From positions 36,873,053-36,937,052 of the forward strand of contig CM060732.1 of assembly GCA_030704615.1 (NCBI GenBank): a stretch of DNA of 64,000 nt, in the 5' to 3' direction. Positions 10,571-21,200 of the stretch are shown here, piece by piece. The position numbers and the translations under genes are program-made. A model generated the notes under the pieces. That model was given only the letters and a program-made list of their open reading frames with translations, was not told the DNA's origin and did no database searches. The stretch comes from Takakia lepidozioides (lineage: Eukaryota > Streptophyta > Takakiopsida > Takakiales > Takakiaceae). Each line of letters begins with the position of its first letter. The stretch's first letter is position 1.

Positions 10571-11240
10571 AAGTATGTTGTCAAGATTTTATGCTTTAGA
10601 AACCCTGTCTGCTCGGGATGAATAAGCTTGGGCAGCGGATTGCAAGACACTTGACAAAATTTTGTAGGAGGAAATTAGCAGAGTGCTTGGTCTGAAATTA
10701 GAATGCAGATCACGGTCTCATTTCTTATGGACGAGAATGATGACCCCCTGCGCAATTTAAGAAGGTAAGATTCATTTTGCAAAGACGTCGTTTGCCATGT
10801 TGAGGAAGTCATCACCCACTGTTGGCCAGAGCTTTTAAAAAATTCCACCAGGAGCCCATCAAGTCAAGGGACTTTGAGGGGGCTTAGAGCTTTCGTGGCA
10901 TCGAGAAGTTCCAGGGCAGTAAAAGGTCTTGACAGAGCAGCTTGACGTAAGAGAGCATACTGGGGAAGGAGCCCAGGACTTCAGTCCTATGGGCGAAAGA
11001 GAGGTGATCATCTGGTTGTTTGCAAAACAGGGCAACCCGCACAAAAACCATATCGCGGGGCTTATCAACGTTGCTGGTCAATGCAGAACTCCAATACAAG
11101 ACCAGGAGGAGGATAATCTTGGAAAGGGCACGTTACGGCCTCCCTGGAACAAATGAATTTTCCAAAATTTTCTTCAAGATCTCCAAGCTGTGTAAAACCT
11201 TTTCCTCTGCCCGAGAGTCCTCATCTTCTTGAGCTTTGTA

Positions 11241-12075
11241 CAATTGTCTAAGCAATGTCTTGCACTCAGTTACAATATCTCCCCCACTCCATGAACCTTC
11301 TGTATGATATGCAGTGCAATGTGATTGTGAGCTTGGGCATCAAGTCGTGGCCATGTTTGAAACCTTCTCTTCAAGCTTCTGGATCTCATCGTTGGAAGAT
11401 GAGATACTTGCTCGTAGTGTCTCCATCTCCTCTGACTCTTGCCTGATTGGCAAAATCTCCTCAAGTATGTCTTTCTCCTACACCTCCAAACATTTGTTAG
11501 AACATGAAACCCTAAACAATGACAAACCACAACATGTCGTCTTGATAACGCAACCCTCGTTGATGTTCGATGGTGTAGCTTGTACAAGTCCTACATATTT
11601 TGGTATCAAATTATTAATCAACCCAAAAAAAATAGAATTTTTAATTCATATAATCCTACACAACAACCTGTATCAATGCCCTTATATAGGTGTATGGAGA
11701 CTACGTGCTGGGAATGATTGACTTTAAAGATTAAACACAGTTTATAGAAGATGAAACAAACTTCAACATGCATATAAGAATCCTAATACTTGGTTGCTGG
11801 GCCGCTAAGCTACAAAGAGCAATCTTCAGAGTCCTCAAAATCTTCAGAATCCTCCAAACCCATAATATGTCAAGCACATAGAACATGCACAACCAAGAGT
11901 AAATGTGAATGACTGTGAATGAAATAGAATATAAATGAACTTGAACAACTGAAAAATGGGAAAACACGAATAATACCTCATCATTGGGCAAGTTAAAAAT
12001 GAAGATGTCAAGTGTTTATGCTACATCCAATGATACCATTGCCATGTTGGAAGTCTTGTAAAAATAAATACTTGA
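11241..12075. other. Unassigned DNA between LINE and gypsy element
   Basis: No gene is supported. Near 12,030 the plus strand has TGATACCATTGCCATGTTGGAAGTC, which recalls the primer-site/LTR junction of copia elements (complement of TGGTATCA followed by TGTTGGAA). No second LTR was seen, so this may be a scrap of a copia end abutting the truncated gypsy pol. Confidence 0.3.
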
Positions 12076-12079
12076 ATTA

Positions 12080-12742
12080 GTAATGCCTGAATTTCTTCAC
12101 TGCATAGATCATTACCAATGCTTCTCTTTCCGTTGTGCTATAATTTCTTTCGGCATTGTTCATCAATCAGCTAGCATAGTACACAGGTGAATCTATCCTT
12201 CCTGTAACATTTTGGGCTAACACTGCTCCTAGTGCTTCTCCAGAAGCATCACAGTGAACATGAAATATTTCCTGCCGGTGAGGATTAATCAGCACAGGTG
12301 TAGTTGTTATTGACAATGTAAGTTCCTCAAAAGCCTGTTGACATTCAGGTGTCCATGTAAACACTGCATCTTTCTTCAGAAGTTTGCTCAATGGTGCTGC
12401 TATCTGTGCATACCGTCTGACAAATCTTCTGTAATAACTGGTTTGCCCAAGGAATCTCCTTAGACTCTTAACATTCACTGGTGGTGGAGAGCCTTTAATG
12501 GCCTCTGTTTTCCTGGGATCCACAAGAAGTCCCCTCTTACACACAATGTGTCCAAGAAGCACCCCTGAGTTCACACAGAAAGTACACTTCTCTGGATTCA
12601 GGCCCAGACCTCTCATCCTGCATCTGGCCAGACATAACTCCAATTTATGCAAGTGCTCATTCTTAGAGCTGGATACACTGAAATCATCCAAGAATACCTG
12701 CATGAAATCATCCAGATACTCATGAAAAGATCCACTTATCAC
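12080..12742 (-). pseudogene. Gypsy RT C-terminus and RNase H, truncated
   Basis: In frame with the preceding segment this has the catalytic FLDD (VFLDDFSV, the YxDD box), GHIVCKRGL, RRFLGQTSYYRRFVRRYA and the RNase H start (FHVHCDASGEALGAVLAQ). A TGA at about 12,167 interrupts YYAS..LMNNAERNYSTTERE. Recognisable sequence ends at KKFRHY near 12,080. No integrase follows, so this is the truncation point of the element. Confidence 0.85.
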
Positions 12743-12745
12743 TCT

Positions 12746-13865
12746 CTAAAAGGTTGTTGGTGCATTACAAAGTCCAAAGGGCATGACTTTGTACGCATAA
12801 GCACCCCAGTCTGTGATGAAAGCTGTCTTTCCCTGGTCTTCTTCTGCCACTTGTACTTGATTATAACCACTGAAGCCATCCATGAATGAGTACATCGCAT
12901 GGCCTGCCACAGTGTCCAATACTGCTTCTGTGAATGGCAAAGGGAAAAGATCTTTCTTCGTACAAGCATTTAGCTTCTTGTAGTTCACACAAACTCTTAG
13001 TTTACCATTCTTCTTGGGAACTATCACAATGGGTGACAACCAAGTTGTATACTCTATTGGGTATATAAACTTAGCCTCAGCCAACTTCTTGATCTCTTCT
13101 CCAACCTTCTGTGCATAGTTGGGATTCATTCTGTACCTTACCTGCTTGATTGATATTGATCCTGGTTCCAGTTCAATTTTATGCTGACAGATTTCAGGTG
13201 GTATCCCTTTTAGATCCTCATAGCTCCAAGCAAATACATCTCTGTATTTGATGAACAAACTCTTAGCTTTTTCAAAGAATTCTGGCTCCAAATCAGCTCC
13301 TACCTTCACCATCCTCGGTTCCTCTTCAGTTCTCACATTCACTGCCCTCACCTCATCAGCTGTGATTGTCCAACCAGTCACCGCTTCATTCTGTAAACTC
13401 ACAGTGGCTGGTTCCTCTAGGATTTCCATTTCTCCTTCTCTTTCTTCATAGAAATGTGATGGGTAACTGCTGGTTTCCTCTTCAATTGGTGTTGCTGACA
13501 CTACACCACAACAGATACCTCTTAAACAACTTAGGCCTTCCAGCCGCATCTCTGCAACCTGCTCCCACTTTGGGTGTGCAGCGAACAGGGTAGCTTCCTG
13601 CTCCTCATCCAGTCCTCCTCTCCAGTCATACTCTCTGACCCCTCGAGGTCTTCTCGTAGCAGGTAATCTACTAGATTTCTTTGTGGTAATTTGTATCTCG
13701 TGCATCCCATTATGTACGGTTAGTAACTGAGAATTCCAGTCATGGAATACCCTGGCCTGTTTCAGCCACGGACGTCCCAATAATAAGGAGTAAGCCTCCA
13801 TGACTTCAACCATCTTCAACACAGTTACTGTGATCATAAAGATCATCTTCTGTATCTGTATCTTA
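12746..13865 (-). pseudogene. Gypsy reverse transcriptase, N-terminal part
   Basis: The frame runs from just after the TGA at 13,866 to a TAG at 12,743-12,745. It includes SLLLGRPWLKQARVFHDW (protease/RT linker) and classical RT fingers: WLSPIVIVPKKNGKLRVCVN, then LFPLPFTEAVLD, MDGFSGYNQV and KVMPFGLCNAPTTF. The closing stop replaces the usual Gln of PxTFQR and is a single nonsense change, because RVISGSFHEYLDDF continues in the same frame. Confidence 0.85.
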
Positions 13866-13868
13866 ACT

Positions 13869-14577
13869 CATCTTATCAATCCCAATGGCTGTACACTCCT
13901 TTGATCTGCCATTGTTACTGTAAATGGGGCTGGTTTCATGTTACTTAGACCAAGCTTCTTTCTTAATTGGTCTGTCATGATATTTACTCCAGAGCCTCCA
14001 TCTATCAGTACATCAGTTAGTTCTGTGCTTCCAATTCTCAATTGGATTACTGGCATAAATCATCAAAGTCCATGACTGTTTCTCGCCCTTCCGGCTTCAC
14101 ATTATAACTGGTCACCTTGCTGTTTAAGTCTGTGTTTCCTGTCTCCTGGGCAATTCGATTGATTGCTTGATACAGCCTGTGTCTACAATAAGGTGCCACA
14201 GCCAATAGCTGTCCAATGGTAATCTCTGCTTTGGTCTGGCATATTACTTTAGCCAAAGTCCCTTCATTACTTTGCATGTCTGCAGCTTCTTTCTTCCTTT
14301 CATCCTCACTCACTTCTTCTTCTCCATCAGAATCAGAGGAATCTGCCACAGGAATATCAGTACTCTTCTGCATTTCCCTTATGGAATCTGCCACTTCCTT
14401 GTGCAGTTCCTTCTCATCTCTCCAAGCCTCATCATCTTCAGGCATATCACTGCCACCTTCATTATCATCATCTTCCTCAACTACTGGAGGTATTAGTTTG
14501 ACTTTGCTTCTTGTTACTATCATTGTATTTACTTCTGCATGGCCTAACCATGCGAGCTGCCACCACTGGGCCCTCAT
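13869..14577 (-). pseudogene. Gypsy pol N-terminus and aspartic protease
   Basis: The frame 14,577-14,047 holds an acidic linker. After a one-base shift near 14,055, the frame reads MPVIQLRIGSTELTDVLIDG and then GSG. LIDGGSGVNIM is the plant-gypsy form of the retropepsin active site (D-G-G-S replacing D-S/T-G). An in-frame TGA follows at 13,866-13,868. The protease would cleave the gag-pol polyprotein. It is broken here. Confidence 0.75.
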
Positions 14578-16558
14578 TCACAAGAGCTCTCATCTCATTC
14601 TGGTGTCTAATCCAGAATGAACAGGCTGCCTTGCGATGTCCTGGCTGATTACAATAGTAACACAGTTCTTCACCATTGGGTCCTCGCCCTTGGTCTGCTC
14701 TTGGATTATTTCTGTAATCCTGATTCTCTGGCTGGTAATTCCCCCTTGGATTACCCTGATAGTTGCCTCTGGAATTTCCTTGGTAATTCCCTCTTGAATT
14801 ACCTCTCCCTTCCATGCCATTGTTATAACCACCAGGCCTACCATAGTGGTCTTGATCATTGTTTCTTCTTAGCTGGGGCTGCACTTGATGCACCCTTACT
14901 TGCCTAGGTTCTCTTGCAGTTGTCCTTCTTTTGTGGTAACAATTCTCAGTAGAATGGTTATCCATTTTACAGATAGTACAGTGTTTCTCCTTCATGTGGC
15001 ATTCAGTGATGGTATGGCCTTCATTCTGGCACTTTGCACACCAAACACCCTTCCTCCAATGTGTTGCAGCCTCTGTGGCATACTTCTTCAAGATTTCTTC
15101 TAATCTTTTCTCATAGTTATCCCTCTTCAACTTCTCCTATCTCTTACTCTTCCTTTTCAGTTCTTGCTCTTCTTCTTCATCTGACTCATCCTCAGAGTCC
15201 TCATCATCCCTTTTCTCTCTCCTGAGCATTCCCAATTGCTCCATTCTGTTTACAGTTTCAAATGCCTCCTCCACTGTATTATGGGGTAACATATCCACTT
15301 TCTTCTGCAACCCTGGTCTTAGTCCACTCACAAACCAAGTCTTCTGTAAACCTGGTGCTGGTACAGCAGCCAGCTTTTTCATCATCAATTCCATTTTTTC
15401 CATATACTCCTCAACAGTTTCATGCTTCTTTTGCTTTAACTGTTGTAAACTTCCATACACTTCATCCTCAGTTTTACTTGTCCTGAACCTATTTTGGAAT
15501 GCTGTATTCAAGCCATTCCAGGTTAAGAAATGATTATCAGGAAATCTTACATACCATTCACTTGCTTTCTTGATAAGTGAACAAGGAAACAATCTCATCT
15601 TGGCATCATCGTCATTCTCAGTGTTCACTATACACATGTGCTCAAATTGGCTAATGTGTACATTGGGATCCCCTTCTCCTGAATATATTGGAAAATGTGG
15701 TTTTGCCCTTGTTGGTTGTAACGCCGTCTGTGGCCCTACCTTCTGCCCACTGACAGGTGCTGGCACCCTTGCTGGTGCTGGTCCTTCAGGACCTGTTGTA
15801 GTTGTGGTGGATTTTCCACCAAGTGGTGGCCCCTGAGCACTCCCTGCTACTGGCCCCACGATATTCTCAGTATTCCCAGCTCCAGTTGCACTACTTCCCA
15901 CACTCCATGTCCCCCCAGAGCCAGATCCAGGCAGCCCGCCTGATCCCCCTGAGCCGACACCTTCGTTGGCCTGTGATCCAAGTGCTCCACTTGATCCAGG
16001 TCCAATGGGTTGGGATGTCCTGGTTGTAGTCTCAACCTCAGCTGTTGGGTCTACTTCTTCATACTCTTCCTCTTCCAATTTCTTCTCTCTATTTTTATCC
16101 TCCAAGTTCTGCCCTTGGGTTTCTTCTTCACTCATGTAACTCAACTGCAACGGTGTTGGAGAGTCTGAACTCTCCGTTGGCTCTGCCACATCCTCTCCTC
16201 CTTCTTCAGCCTCCACTTCAGAAGCTGGAGTTCCTGCTTTTGGTGTTCCAGGCCAACTCTTATCAAAGATTTATGTCAAATCTTTTATCCAGGGATGTAC
16301 CTCAGATCTTTCACCTCGTGATTGATCTTCTTCCCGTACCAATTCCCTTAATCTTTCTTGCAAAGAAAAAGAAGGAGTGGCATCCAACTCTAGTTCTTCC
16401 GGTATGGGTGATGTACTCCCTGATCTTACTGGTGTGAGAGGTCCAGATGATTCCCCTATGTCTATTCCTCTCTCCCAAAGATATGGATAATTAGCTTTTA
16501 GATAGCTTTCTCTTTTTGCTGAATATCTATGGAGTCTAGCTTCTCTTTCATCACTCAT
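14477..16558 (-). pseudogene. Gypsy gag polyprotein with three CCHC zinc knuckles
   Basis: The frame starts at ATG 16,558. An in-frame TAA (about 16,269-16,271) and a TAG (15,137-15,139) interrupt it, but the frame is the same throughout. A low-complexity Ser/Gly/Pro region precedes a retrotransposon gag domain (HFPIYSGEGDPNVHISQFEH ... SEWYVRFPDNHFLTWNGL, near 15.5-15.7 kb). An acidic tail and three knuckles follow: CAKCQNEGHTITEC, CTICKMDNHSTENC and CYYCNQPGHRKAAC (14.65-15.07 kb). The gag role is capsid assembly and RNA binding. The end overlaps pol by about 100 bases in another frame, which may be a programmed shift or a mutation. Confidence 0.8.
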
Positions 16559-16579
16559 GTCCCATGTCTTTCATTTCTT

Positions 16580-17275
16580 TTAATGTGGCAATAACCAAAA
16601 CTCTCTTTTGTAATATCTCTCATATATGCCTTGGGTTCTTTCAAGCTTCAATGCACCCTTGGCTATACTAGAAGTCTCCGTTACCATATAACCATATGGC
16701 AAACAAGTCTGGAAAGCTGTTCTTGGTGTGAGTTTGATCCACAAAATATCCTTTGGAATCCAATTCTTTACCAGTACAAGCTCTTCATGCATATGAGTAT
16801 AAACATTCACCTTTCTTTCCTCCCAGCCTTCAAACTCTACTCGCTTAATGGATAGCAATGCTATCACATAAACCAGTGTTGGTAACCAACGTGCTCTTCC
16901 TCTACAGGCCACCTGATAAATCTTTATCACTCCTTTCTCCAGACCCCATTCAGGGTCAGCATCATGCACTCTTTTAAGAATGTTTTCTTTACAACCGTCT
17001 GGCAATTCCAAGAACCTCTGAAAGAATCGTTTGGACAATCTTTCCTTCTCAGTTTCACAAGGAATTTGATTCACATCAAATTCTTTAATTCTCCAACCAC
17101 CATGATCCCACCAGATGCTTGTCACATCTGGTTGTTCATGACCCAGTTCCCCAGTATGGTCGCCAAATGTCGCGCGGCTTTTGCTCACCCATCCCTTCGC
17201 TATCCGAGGTGGGAACTCCAAGATAGAAGAGTTGGAAATCTCTAAGCACTCAGCCCGCTCAGAACAATTAGTCAT
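16580..17275 (-). CDS. Extra ORF upstream of gag, spanning LTR end and primer site
   Basis: A 231-codon open frame starts in the R/U5 part of the LTR, runs through the primer-binding site and ends 22 bp before the gag ATG. It is rich in Trp, Arg and Glu (IWWDHGGWRIKEFDVNQIPC, then a long basic/aromatic stretch). I do not recognise a domain. Its uninterrupted length contrasts with the nonsense-riddled gag and pol next to it, and it lies on the genomic RNA ahead of gag. It may be a lineage-specific retroelement protein or a fortuitous frame. No cysteine clusters, signal peptide or membrane segment are evident. Confidence 0.45.
   Translation of the reverse strand: MTNCSERAECLEISNSSILEFPPRIAKGWVSKSRATFGDHTGELGHEQPDVTSIWWDHGGWRIKEFDVNQIPCETEKERLSKRFFQRFLELPDGCKENILKRVHDADPEWGLEKGVIKIYQVACRGRARWLPTLVYVIALLSIKRVEFEGWEERKVNVYTHMHEELVLVKNWIPKDILWIKLTPRTAFQTCLPYGYMVTETSSIAKGALKLERTQGIYERYYKREFWLLPH
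17148..17165 (-). other. Primer-binding site of the gypsy element
   Basis: TGGCGACCATACTGGGGA on the minus strand lies two bases downstream of the LTR end. It begins with TGG (complement of tRNA CCA) and has the TGGCGAC...TGGGGA form frequent in plant gypsy primer sites. The tRNA was not identified. The site is also inside the extra ORF. Confidence 0.65.
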
Positions 17276-17307
17276 GACCTACCGCTAGTGTATCATGGGG
17301 GTGTTTC

Positions 17308-17320
17308 CTATTTATACTCC
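17308..17320 (-). promoter_or_regulatory. LTR TATA box
   Basis: On the minus strand the sequence AGTATAAATAGGA gives a good TATA element inside the LTR, about 140 bp before the LTR end. This is the normal place for a retrotransposon promoter driving the R-U5-gag transcript. Initiation would be expected around 17,280. Confidence 0.6.
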
Positions 17321-17809
17321 TTCCCGCATTCATGTTAGCGAGTTACCTTACTATCTGCAATTAAGTATCAGTTTGCTTCAGAAATCTAACAAGATCCATC
17401 CATTCATTCCACAGCTTCACTCAGGTCTCTCCACAGTGTGAGTATGAAGTATGTATCAGATTAATATCAATCAAGTATCAGGCTGAAGCCATGGTGTCTC
17501 TATTCTGCTCTACATTACAACTCTACTTCTTGCATTCAGCAAGTATCAACAGATCGTTCTCCTCCTACTCTGTGCTCTCCCTGTTTCTGCTCAGAGATGC
17601 GCTCTCCGCTTCATTTCCAAGTTCTGATCCCCCCCCCCGAAGTCCTTCCAGAAGTCCCCCCCAGAAGTCCCCGTTCTTGACTTTATCCCCCTACAAGCTG
17701 TTCTAACCGCTTTCCTGACTAACCGTCATCCCTGTAGTACACGTTCCTTTTGCAGATGTCGTTCCCTCACAGCCGTTCCCTGCCATTGATAACTGTTCCC
17801 CAGCTGTGC

Positions 17810-18040
17810 GAAGCTGTGACTGGCTGTGTAAGGCTGTGGCGGACTGTGACTGGCTGTGTCGGGCTGTGTAGGGCTGTGCGAAGCTGTGGCGGCTATGTCG
17901 AGCTGTGACGGGTTGTGTCGGGCTGTGATTGGCTGTGACGGCTGTGTCTGGCTGTGGCGGCTGTGTCGACTGTGTCGGACTGTGACGGGCTGTGTTGAAC
18001 TGTGATGGGCTGTGTTGGCTGTGACGGGCTGTGTAACCCC
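17810..18040. repeat. GGCTGTG-rich low-complexity array in the LTR
   Basis: About 230 bp consist of irregular repeats of GGCTGTG(A/T)(C/G)GG. Units of roughly 8-10 bp vary in their linker (GGCTGTGACG, GGCTGTGTCG, AGCTGTGGCG). The array occupies the U3-like half of the gypsy LTR. It probably arose by slippage. Confidence 0.7.
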
Positions 18041-18074
18041 ACCCTAAAGTGCGCTACTGTCACCCCTAAGGCTC

Positions 18075-20250
18075 ATGTTGGTCTCAGCCCGTGCAAAAAT
18101 TAAGGGTACCCCACAGATCTCGAAAAAGTGCCTAAGTCCCAGACAGTCCTCTAACATGACAGGCGGGTAAGTATGTTTTCCACGTTTGCTAGAGTGGTTG
18201 CTGCATCATAGGTTGCTAGGGTTTTTTTCAAGGCTTTTGGCCTGGTTTTCTTTCCAATGGTTGTTCATGCTAGGTTTTTTTTGTTTGATTCATACTTGGG
18301 CAAGTTTTCATGGATTGGCAGGAGGGAAGTCTCGCATATTCTACAGTAGTTGGCAGGATGGATGGCTTGGACAAACTGGTGGAATCACAAGGACGTGACA
18401 TGGCAGACTTAAAATTACAGATGCAGAGCATGATTGAGTACCGGAAAGCCATTGTGGCCAGATTGGGGATTAATCTACCAGGCGCAGGACCAGTGACATC
18501 TACGATGGATGCGTCTGCTGTGACAGTATCAAATGTTTGGAATCCCAATTTCAGACGGCAACTGGTGCTCACTCTAAGCCCTTATGTCTTCCTGTCACTA
18601 ATGATCGTTTGAATTTGACCGAGCAGCGGCAGGATACAGGGAAGGCCAGCTATGAGGTACACGTGGAAATTCAGCCCTTGCCACGTACAAAGGCAGTAGC
18701 AGTCCAGGGGGCAATGGTGACAGAGCCGCCGGATACACCGGATTCTGGTATGTAGGTATGTGGGAGTTTAAATGGGGAGGAAGATGCAGACGGGGACAAA
18801 ACAAACAAGCAGGTTGCTTTAATTTCTTCTGCTCACATGTTGAAGCCAAATGACAATTTACTTCCTGGACCAGCGAGGAAGCATTTACTAATTCTGGACT
18901 TAAATGGTCTGTTATGTGAATCTTTTCATTCTGCTAATGGGCCTGCATCCCTTCCCAAAGGTTTTGTGGGGAAGATGTGTGGCAAGAAGATGGTAGTTTT
19001 GAGACCACGCTGTTATGACTTTTTGCAAAAGTGTTTTGAACACTTTGAGGTGGCGGTGTGGTCTTGTTGCCAAGCTCGCAACTTCTTCCCAATGGTAATC
19101 TATATTTTTGCAGCCCACACTAAGCTAGTTTTCCAGTGGGATGCCCTTCACTGTGACGAGGATCCAGTCCTCCCATGCCGTTAGGGGTCTGATTCAAAGC
19201 CATTATATTTCAAGAACTTGTCTAGAGTGTGGGCAGACTGGCCAGAATGGACTTATGAGGACACTGTTCTTGTTGACGACACACCAAGAAAGGCGGCAAA
19301 CAATCCTCCCTTCAGTGGGATTTTTCCAGAGCCATGGAAAGTGCAACCAAATTCACCAACTTATGAGTATCTAACAGAGGTGTTGTGGCCTTTCTTGTGG
19401 AAGGCATCGAAAGCTGCCAGTATTCCCAAGTTTTTGGAGTCTCAGCCTGTTTTCGGACAACAACCATACAACACTGCTACTGTGAAGGTACAAACATTTT
19501 GACAGTGCTCCAGAGGCTACAATTTTGTGGGTTCATTCATTGCATTGCTTTCCTGGATGCTTCTCCTCGGTTGCTTGATTAATGCTAGATTTTCTTTGCA
19601 GGTTTTCATGTTGGCTTTTTTGTTTGATTCATACTTAGATTTTGTTTCTATTCACTATTCATGTTTGCTCATTGCTTTCCTGGTTGTTCTCTGGTCTGTG
19701 ACACAGGAACTTGTGACAAACAAAGGTGATATTGTCGACAAGCCAGTACAGACCAGGGGCAAGAGTGTCGACCCGGCGAGTAGCCCCCCAAAAGAGGTCT
19801 CACAACCACTCGAGACTGCAAATGGAGTAAGTCCAGGCCGTTGTCTTGTTTGTTTTATTTTTTCCAACCTTGGGGCTCTCTTTAATTCGCAAATGTTGAG
19901 TGTCCTAGTCGTGTGTATGTCATGGGTTTTCACATCGTGTTCTTTTTTGTGTGGAGTTGGGATCACAGTTCAGGGTGGGTGACGAGGTTCGGCTGTTGGA
20001 TGTGAACTCCAAACGCAAGAAATGTGGAGTAGGGCTGATTGTTGCTCTTCAAGGTGCTGTGGTGGGTTACGGGTACCCTGCTGTGCCCCTTGATTATGCC
20101 TGTGTGTACATCAAAGAGGCATGTGTCAGTAACACCCCTCTACCATATGTGAATGGTGTTAGGAAACATACCGAATTGGGGCAGGTGGTTGGCCAGACAA
20201 CACTTTGGAGTCTAAAGTTACTGAAACTTATGGAGCTACGGAATGGATAG
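18075..20250 (+). pseudogene. FCP1-like HAD phosphatase gene, multi-exon, broken
   Basis: A possible first exon (18,075-18,168) ends in GTAAGT. Coding pieces follow at 18,310-18,540 and 18,537-18,755 (frameshift between them). The catalytic part spans 18,837-19,497: LLILDLNGLL (DLNG form of the HAD nucleophile motif), VLRPRCYDFLQKCFEHFEVA, then HTKLVFQWDALHC and TVLVDDTPRKAANNPP (the Asp pair of motif IV). An in-frame TAG at about 19,183 splits the domain. Clean phase-0 introns join AAG|GT (19,498) to a 40-codon exon (19,707-19,826) and then to a final exon from 19,969 (FRVGDEVRLLDVNSKRKKCG) ending at 20,250. FCP1-like proteins dephosphorylate Ser/Thr, classically in the RNA polymerase II tail. 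The last exon's fold is not recognised. Confidence 0.7.
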
Positions 20251-20700
20251 TCAGTATTGCACTGTTTAACAGAGTTCTTGATTCTAATAGCACCAGAACA
20301 TACTAGCTACAACAATTCAGCCTATGTGTGGGCTTACTTGTTTTTTGCTGGGCCTTTTGAGGCATGGATTTTTTGACCTTGTGGCTTTTGAGGTGTCCAT
20401 TGGGACATTGGTCTCATTTGGATTTTTGTAATGTGATTTATAGGGCTTGTATTGCCCTATAGTTGACTATTTTCATTCTCCTTGTGGTTGATAGTATGCA
20501 GGAGGGATCCATTCTGTTTTCATGTTGGAATTTCACCATGTAATGAAGATTTAAATCATTTAATGCACTTTTATTTTAAATAATATTATTAAAAATAATA
20601 CCATTTAATAAATTTTTCCAAGGTTGCAATCTCCCTGTTCTTTTAAATATTAAATGAAAACTAAAAATTAAAATATAAACTATTTCGGAAAACAATCTTG
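20251..20700. other. 3' flank of the HAD pseudogene
   Basis: AT-rich DNA with no gene. It includes an A/T-only stretch around 20,570-20,620 (AATAATATTATTAAAAATAATA) that could hold polyadenylation signals for the preceding gene. Confidence 0.4.
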
Positions 20701-21200
20701 ATGACACGTGGCATCACACCTGCTCAAACTAGAACACGTGGCAGTATATGACACGACATTCTTTATCCATATTTTCACCACGTGTAAAGATCCGTAGTCA
20801 TATATGCTAGTCATATATTTTGTCTGTGTGCCACATGTCACATCTCAAGTGCAACAGGTGTCCCGCTAACAACTCTCCATGTAGACATCCTTGTAGTCAT
20901 ATGAGCGAGTCATGTAGTCACCACGTGTGAAATCTGCACACGTGTCCCGCTAGCGCCTCTCCATGTAGGCATCACTGTGCAGACATGTAGTCATATAATC
21001 ATGGCAAGAAGTCGTGACATGTCAAATTCGCAGTGGCGCACGTGTCCATTCGTCGCCTCTCCATGTAGGCATCACTTTGCAGATATATAGTCATATGATC
21101 CCCTAACGAATGCATGACATGTTGCTTGCGCAGTGGCGCACGTGTCCCGCTGAAGCCTTTCCATGTAGGCAGCGCTCAACAGACAATGTAGTCATATATT
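20700..21200. repeat. G-box-rich tandem array, ~100-bp period
   Basis: Four divergent units start with CACGTGTCCCGCT or similar at about 20,855, 20,939, 21,039 and 21,139, each followed by CTCTCCATGTAGGCATC and TAGTCATAT. Seven CACGTG hexamers lie between 20,705 and 21,144. No gene is adjacent downstream. The array could be a subterminal region of a transposon or a cluster of bZIP/bHLH binding sites. Confidence 0.6.

Larger units (their letters stand above)
8610..11240 (-). mobile_element. Decayed LINE (non-LTR retrotransposon) ORF2 remnant
   Basis: Minus-strand fragments appear in the order of a plant L1-type ORF2. Around 10,860-10,940 lies the start of the RT domain (ALSPLK..LDGLLVEFFK-like), around 10,470-10,570 MLDFEKVFDSFNWPRYLLLK, at 10,190 the catalytic YADDTTLF, and at 8617-9009 the zinc-binding RT C-terminus (KTSAFLWKLANKILP ... 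EHCLVQCPFAFTEW). No endonuclease domain is recognisable, so the 5' end is truncated near 11.24 kb. Several stops and frameshifts separate the pieces, so the element is dead. Confidence 0.75.
12076..18062 (-). mobile_element. Ty3/gypsy LTR retrotransposon, 3'-truncated, many nonsense changes
   Basis: On the minus strand the order is 5' LTR (17,168-18,062), primer-binding site, an extra ORF, gag with three zinc knuckles, protease, reverse transcriptase and RNase H. Homology stops at about 12,080, inside RNase H, so integrase and the 3' LTR are missing. The coding chain carries at least four in-frame stops (16,27x in gag, 15,137 in gag, 13,866 between protease and RT, 12,745 in RT) and frameshifts near 14,05x and 14,5xx. 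The domain order PR-RT-RH places it in gypsy. It is inactive. Confidence 0.85.
17168..18062 (-). repeat. 5' LTR of the gypsy element
   Basis: The LTR reads TGACAG... to ...GCGACA on the minus strand, with canonical TG/CA ends, 895 bp. Its inner end is two bases from the primer-binding site. A TATA box lies at about 17,309-17,317. The distal half contains a dense GGCTGTG-rich array (17,810-18,040). No partner LTR exists in the window, so the outer end is inferred from the TG and the drop in array structure. Confidence 0.65.

Noticed and set aside
15262-16437. Plus-strand frames opposite gag
   Set aside because: They are shadows of the minus-strand gag low-complexity region.
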